A stretch of 64,000 nucleotides of DNA from contig BTPG01000005.1 of the NCBI GenBank assembly GCA_036245525.1, positions 179,245,198 through 179,309,197 on the forward strand, read 5' to 3'. The stretch is from Semisulcospira habei (taxonomy: Eukaryota; Mollusca; Gastropoda; Semisulcospiridae). The translations under genes were made by a program, and so were the position numbers. Positions 60,229-64,000 of the stretch are shown here, piece after piece. Numbering within the stretch: the stretch's first letter is position 1; every line of letters starts with the position of its first letter. The notes under the pieces were generated by a model. It was not told the DNA's origin. It made no database searches and worked only from the letters and a program-made list of their open reading frames with translations.

Positions 60229-60492
60229 CTACAACCACGACTCAACACGTAACATGTGGATCGGCGCTTTCTTGTAGATTTGCGACCGGTGATAGGCCCT
60301 ACACGGATGCAACTTGAACGGCATCACTGCCAGTTGTGTGATAAATACGAACATCATCAATGAAACTTGACGCAAACTTGCTTTGCCTCGACCAGGGCCA
60401 TTTTTTGACAAGGCTTTGTTTTCTGGCAGAAAATGTAGTCTTGTAGAATTTGCAACGCATTCAGTCGGATCACGCGCGCTATCGTCCGCCAT
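60229..60492 (-). other. First-exon-like open frame, right (inverse) copy
   Basis: 88 codons from ATG 60492 to a stop at 60229, starting MADDSARDPTECVANSTRLH. The first part matches the left copy; an insertion or deletion then changes the frame. The 3' end runs into the TGTTACGTG end of the 60100-60254 segment. No domain recognised. Confidence 0.4.
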
Positions 60493-60559
60493 ATTGTCCA
60501 AGCGACAGGATAGCTTGTGGGACCCAGCAACAATTACTATCGGGCGTGGCTTCTGATGC

Positions 60560-60690
60560 GCGCGCTCGGTGAGGTCTATTATCTTTTCATGTATTGTCTT
60601 TGGGTCTATTACGTAAATTCCGCGCATACCGTGAATGGTCCAAACAGTAGCCAATCACTTGCTTGCTCAAAAGCTTTGACGTCATATCTG
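60560..60690 (-). promoter_or_regulatory. Promoter-like region of the right inverse copy
   Basis: Read on the - strand towards the ATG at 60492, this contains a CRE palindrome TGACGTCA (60677-60684), an inverted CCAAT box (AGTGATTGGCTACTG, about 60644-60658) and a GCGCGC-rich stretch. The downstream GCCACGCCC and AATATGGCGGAC words follow at 60480-60550. This is a typical set for a TATA-less animal promoter; activity is unproven. Confidence 0.4.
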
Positions 60691-61435
60691 AGGTCACTAG
60701 AAAGATCGCGACCCTGCTCAAACCTTCCAGTCTAACAACAATTTAACGAAAAGACGCGTCATTCTTGCTAAACAACAGAAATCGACCGCTATTCTCCAAG
60801 CAAAAGAGAATTAATCCTACTAAATAGGTACGTAATTATAGTGTGTTAAGCCCCTCGTACATGAAGCCACTGGGAACGTTTATAGTGTCGGTGGCTGCTT
60901 GCATCTAGGGAAATGAAGCTGCTCCGAGGCTCAGAACTTTGTGTCAAACGCAAGTAGAGGCTCTTAAATTATCGCCATCAATGTTTTAACGTATTTAGCC
61001 CATTGTCTTATGATCCCTGTTTCACGATTTATAAAAAAAAAAAATCCTGAAAGGGTCTCCGTTACATGAAGTGCCGCAGCCATGTCGTCAATAATTCTTT
61101 ACAAGTTCTACTGTGATGTCAACAATGCTCTACTGCGTAGTTGTATGCCTGAATTTAGGTCCAGTGTGGCTCTGGTCTATGTGTAGGGTTCCATAGGCCA
61201 CACCGTCTAAAAATCCCATAATGTATGGCACAGCTGCGGAACACGATAAAGAACGTTTGACGTCGTCTGACACATGGGCGACACAAATTGTACTCAGGTT
61301 ATTACAATGCACACAGCTGTCATGCGACACTTTTAAACTTTTGGAATTGTAGCTGTGGGGCTAAATGGGTTAACGAAGATTGCAGTAACACACTCAACAT
61401 GCACTGTTAGTGAAAGGGTTAACGCATGTTTACAG
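60691..61435. other. ENPP intron 3, right part; nothing firm
   Basis: No open frame with a domain. At 61351-61373 GTGGGGCTAAATGGGTTAA is one end of a B-type hairpin element, and GTGAAAGGGTTAA at 61409-61422 is one end of another TTAA element, the second ending 14 bp before exon 4. Confidence 0.5.
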
Positions 61436-61584
61436 GTTCTACTACTGGTCGCTACAGCGTTGATAGTGGGGTTAGCAGTCGGACGGCGAAAGTCCAGTGA
61501 GGAGGCTGAAGAAAGCGACACCTTACCCTGGGAACAACAGACTTGCTACGGCCGGGATGAACCGTCATCATGTCCTTGGTCTCG
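61436..61584 (+). CDS. ENPP-like exon 4: membrane helix and stalk
   Basis: Acceptor ...CATGTTTACAG, donor GTGAGT at 61585. 149 bp, phase 0 in and phase 2 out. It encodes VLLLVATALIVGLAVG (rest of the membrane helix), the RRK stop-transfer-like flank, an acidic stalk (SSEEAEESD) and WEQQTCYGRDEPSSCPWSR leading into the catalytic domain. Only two Cys occur where ENPP1 and ENPP3 have two Cys-rich somatomedin-B domains. Confidence 0.85.
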
Positions 61585-61592
61585 GTGAGTAG

Positions 61593-61790
61593 TTAACCCC
61601 TTTAATGCTGAGAGAAAGTGAACACGATCCAACTGCAAGCGACTGCGGGAGCTCATGAGGATCTATGCCTCTTTCTGAGACCAATTTGTATCCACGTTTC
61701 GTGGACGGTGCTTTTGGTCGTTGAATGAACCAAGATTTCAGAGGCAAAAATGTGCGTAAAGTGTACGTACAGTGGCAGCAGAGGGGCTAA
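61593..61790 (+). mobile_element. A-type TTAA hairpin element 8 bp from an ENPP splice donor
   Basis: TTAACCCCTTTAATGCTGAG to GCAGAGGGGCTAA. It lacks one hairpin arm (only GACTGCGGGAGCTCATGAGG is kept) but has the CGTGGACGGTGCTTTTGGTC right block. It starts eight bases after the exon 4 end. Confidence 0.8.
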
Positions 61791-61802
61791 AGGGCCCAGT
61801 TG

Positions 61803-62190
61803 CATGAGTGAGCTAAGTCCTGCGCCAGCCACCATGCAATGTGCTCCACAGGGAGCACCTTGCTTATTGGTTGGTGCAGGTCTAAGCTCACTCATGGAAT
61901 GAACACCTTGCTTAGTGGCTGGCGCAGGTCTAGGCTCACTCATGGAATGAACACCTTGTTTATTGGCTGGCGCAGGTCTAAGCTCACTCATGGAATGAGC
62001 ACCTTGCTTAGTGGCTGGCGCAGGTCTAAGCTCACTCATGGAATGAGCACCTTGCTTAGTGGCTGGCGCAGGTCTAGGCTCACTCATGGAATGAGCACCT
62101 TGCTTATTGGCTGGCGCAGGTCTAAGCTCACTCATGGAATGAGTGAGCATCTTGCTTAGTGGCTGGCGCAGGACTAAGCTCACTCACGCA
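61803..62190. mobile_element. TIR element with internal 48-bp minisatellite
   Basis: The ends are about 33-bp inverted repeats with two mismatches (61803-61835, TTGCATGAGTGAGCTAAGTC...; 62158-62190). Between them are about six to seven tandem 48-bp units (GGCTGGCGCAGGTCTAAGCT CACTCATGGAATGAGCACCT TGCTTAGT), each of which contains the right terminal sequence. The unit length is a multiple of 3, so open frames appear on both strands without being genes. Confidence 0.85.
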
Positions 62191-62245
62191 AATGAACCAA
62201 GAATACGATATATATAAAAAAATAATTCTGCTTTTCTCTTCGCAG

Positions 62246-62408
62246 CACACCCTTGATTGTCATCTCGCTGGATGGATTCCAGGCTGGGTACCTGCTACGC
62301 AATCTGACACCAACCCTAGAAACACTGCGACAATGTGGAGTGCACACTCCGTACATGAGGGCTGTGTTCCCGACACTTACCTTCCCCAACCACTACACAA
62401 TCGCTACG
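62246..62408 (+). CDS. ENPP-like exon 5: catalytic core start
   Basis: Acceptor TTTTCTCTTCGCAG, donor GTGAGT at 62409. 163 bp, entering in phase 2 and leaving in phase 0. It encodes PLIVISLDGFQAGYLL (metal-binding D101) and FPTLTFPNHYTIAT, where T137 aligns with the nucleophile Thr of the ENPP family. N111 in NLT is a potential glycosylation site. This exon alone identifies the family. Confidence 0.95.
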
Positions 62409-62427
62409 GTGAGTTTTATGTCCGTAT

Positions 62428-62548
62428 GCGACAGGCATAGATTCTCGTGAACCCCTGCAGTCATCACAACAGGCATAGATTCTCATGAGCCCCTGCAGCA
62501 GTCGCAGGGGCTCATGAGAATCTATGCCTCTTGCTGTCACAAAACGGC
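62428..62548 (+). mobile_element. A-type hairpin core with a duplicated arm
   Basis: GACAGGCATAGATTCTCGTG and ACAGGCATAGATTCTCATG are two left arms in tandem, followed by one right arm (GGGGCTCATGAGAATCTATG CCTCTTG). The TTAA termini are not seen. It lies 20 bp after exon 5. Confidence 0.7.
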
Positions 62549-62689
62549 TTTATTTTTTTCATATACATGTATGAAACGTAAGAGTTGAAATGATTGGCTT
62601 ACGCGAAGTAAACATTGTGGGGTGAAGTCGATCCACAAATACGAGTTTTAATGGACAGTTTTGTTGCTGTCGACACGAGCAACAGAAAT

Positions 62690-62748
62690 GCGCGCACGCA
62701 CGTACGTATGCACGCACGCACGCACGCTCACACACACACACCCACACC

Positions 62749-62812
<64 letters not shown>
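62690..62812. repeat. (CGCA)n / (CA)n microsatellite
   Basis: Mostly CA, with CGCACGTACG steps at the left and CGCGCG at the right. Confidence 0.95.
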
Positions 62813-62813
<1 letters not shown>

Positions 62814-62894
62814 GCGCGGACAAACAAACATAATAACAACAAGAATTTCTAATTCAGGTGACTGCTGTTTTTGTTCCTTTCTTTCTTTCTGTAG

Positions 62895-63014
62895 GGTTTG
62901 TACCCGGAGTCCCATGGCATCGTAAACAATGTGTTTTATGATCAACACATCAATGACACCTTCATTCTTGGTAATCGCAACAACAATATAACTGCCTGGT
63001 GGGGAGGAGAGCCT
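62895..63014 (+). CDS. ENPP-like exon 6
   Basis: Acceptor TTTCTTTCTTTCTGTAG, donor GTAAGT at 63015. 40 codons, phase 0 at both ends: GLYPESHGIVNNVFYD, then NDTFILGN and ITAWWGGEP. GLYPESHGI and the AWW-G-x-P block are hallmarks of the family directly after the nucleophile motif. NDT and NIT are potential glycosylation sites. The following exon should start with a WxTA-like block and is not in this window. Confidence 0.95.
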
Positions 63015-63174
63015 GTAAGTATAACTGAAGATCATACAAAACAAATTCAGAACCCAGTCAGATCAGCCCTGATGCGGTAACAAGCGGTGTCACAATAGCT
63101 TAATTGTCGCCGTTTGTGGTACGTGTTGGCATAAAAACAACAACCTTGACTGCCTAGAAAAATAGAACCACTCC

Positions 63175-63375
63175 TTAATGCAAGAGATGTAGATCTTCAT
63201 GATCCCCCGCAGTTGCTGGGTGTTACGTGGTAGTCGCATGTGCGGGGGCTCATGAAGATCTATACCTCTTGCTGACACTACTTTGTGTCTATGTTTCTTG
63301 GACGGCCTGGGATTCTTGATGTTGAATTAACAATGATAAAAAAAATCTACATCCGCTGGCAGTAAATGGCTAAAA
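63175..63375 (+). mobile_element. A-type hairpin element with a foreign insert in its loop
   Basis: Arms GTAGATCTTCATGATCCCCCGCAGTTG and TGCGGGGGCTCATGAAGATC TA, right block CTTGGACGGCCTGGGATTCT, end GGCAGTAAATGGCTAA. The loop carries about 25 extra bases (CTGGGTGTTACGTGGTAGTC GCATG). Confidence 0.75.
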
Positions 63376-63940
63376 CTTACGCAAGCTTTTGTCTGCGCTA
63401 TTGTTAGTTCTGGGATAACATATCTCACCTTTGTCTGCTGTCATCTCAGGATGTGGATCGAAACTGCATCCCATTGACGGCATCGCCGTTGCTGCTGTCG
63501 AGCTTGTAGCAGTATTGGCACCACCCTTGAAGTAGCATGTTTCAGAAACTGCTATATTACTCCCAACTTTTTAAACGTTCGTCCGAAGGGCTCAACGTGT
63601 CCAAAATGACTTATCCAGGGCGGACTTTGATTGCTAAATGTGTCAGTGCAGCTGGTTCTCAATGTTGTCTTGGCCCAGCTAAGTCTTTTCTATCCTTCTA
63701 TTCAATATCCATATGTCAGAGGTGTCCTACTGCCCTTTGTATGCAACGGGGAAACTCTCCTTTGTGCTAAGTAGAAGAAGAGCAGGAAAGTCTTTCATTG
63801 TTACGGGAGATATTGCCTGGAGAAGGTCACCTCAAATCATAGAAATATGCGCAGCTTTTGTCTTGATCAAATTAGCAATATTGATTGCAAATCTCGTCTC
63901 CCAAAGCTGGGAAAGTCGCTGTTGGCTTCTTTCTTTTTTT
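63376..63940. other. ENPP intron 6; nothing recognised
   Basis: No further ENPP exon can be matched. A 77-codon open frame at 63537-63770 has no domain. Confidence 0.5.
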
Positions 63941-64000
63941 TTAACCCATTCAGCCCTGACGCACTACAGCAGGAGATGTGTCGACCATGACAATTCAAGG
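63941..64000 (+). mobile_element. B-type TTAA hairpin element, cut by the window end
   Basis: TTAACCCATTCAGCCCTGAC and CAGCAGGAGATGTGTCGACC ATGACAATTCAAGG match the left part of the B-type copies. Confidence 0.8.

Larger units (their letters stand above)
57683..60700. repeat. Nested inverted-repeat structure in ENPP intron 3
   Basis: Several segments recur in inverse orientation. 57683-57840 matches the complement of about 60100-60254. About 58150-58482 matches the complement of about 60257-60590. About 58496-58745 matches the complement of about 58950-59185. Between the innermost pair lie (TG)n and (AC)n, also complementary. The order of the outer segments is not symmetrical, so more than one event is involved. 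Sequence 59190-60095 is unique and holds an (AAT)n/L2-type tail. Confidence 0.85.

Noticed and set aside
61653..62183. 176-codon repetitive open frame on the - strand
   Set aside because: The 48-bp minisatellite is a multiple of three, so it is open on both strands. It lies in an ENPP intron between secure exons and has no domain.
63451..63510. Candidate seventh ENPP exon after TGTCATCTCAG
   Set aside because: The translated sequence does not fit the WxTA-type block expected after exon 6 and has an early stop.

Overview
This is eukaryotic, repeat-dense nuclear DNA. I infer a lophotrochozoan, most likely a marine gastropod mollusc. The grounds are the mix of LINE families, the very long (GA)n, (CA)n and (AT)n microsatellites, large introns with GT-AG splice sites, and an animal-type ectonucleotidase gene. 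Nothing in the window is bacterial. The species assignment is inference.

The one clear host gene is the 5' part of an ENPP-family ectonucleotide pyrophosphatase/phosphodiesterase on the + strand. I place six coding exons at 38580, 42184, 57535, 61436, 62246 and 62895. All have consensus splice sites and compatible phases. The predicted protein has a short acidic cytosolic tail, one membrane helix split by an intron, and then goes straight into the catalytic domain (metal-binding Asp, nucleophile Thr) with no somatomedin-B domains. The gene runs off the right edge. A second possible host or domesticated gene is a THAP-domain reading frame at 35618-36001, with CRE, YY1 and ETS-like sites just upstream.

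Layout: 1-14 kb is non-coding and packed with short hairpin elements, plus two copies of a zinc-finger LINE (LINE-Z). 14.4-20.4 kb is a head-to-tail series of one LINE family (LINE-M) separated by (GA)n tracts. 20.4-25.7 kb holds an L2/CR1-like LINE and a split LINE. 25.9-29.3 kb has two more LINE-M copies on the + strand. 29.3-33.5 kb is a nearly full-length, decayed LINE-Z on the - strand. 34-37 kb has a hAT transposase remnant and the THAP frame. 38.6-57.5 kb are ENPP introns 1 and 2. They hold an L2-like LINE, a 160-bp tandem repeat carrying DR1-type motifs with a tRNA-derived SINE inserted in it, and a complete, very young LTR retrotransposon (49125-56395). ENPP intron 3 (57.6-61.4 kb) holds a nested inverted-repeat structure with two copies of a promoter/first-exon-like fragment.

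The most notable items are: (1) the LTR element, an intact single 1589-codon gag-pol whose integrase precedes reverse transcriptase, the Gmr1-type order; (2) more than 25 hairpin elements of several unrelated stem sequences that all end in TTAACCC-like termini, several lying beside ENPP exon borders; (3) LINE 5' junctions that repeatedly fall exactly in microsatellites; (4) a LINE insertion flanked by a perfect 68-bp duplication; and (5) the foldback structure in ENPP intron 3.
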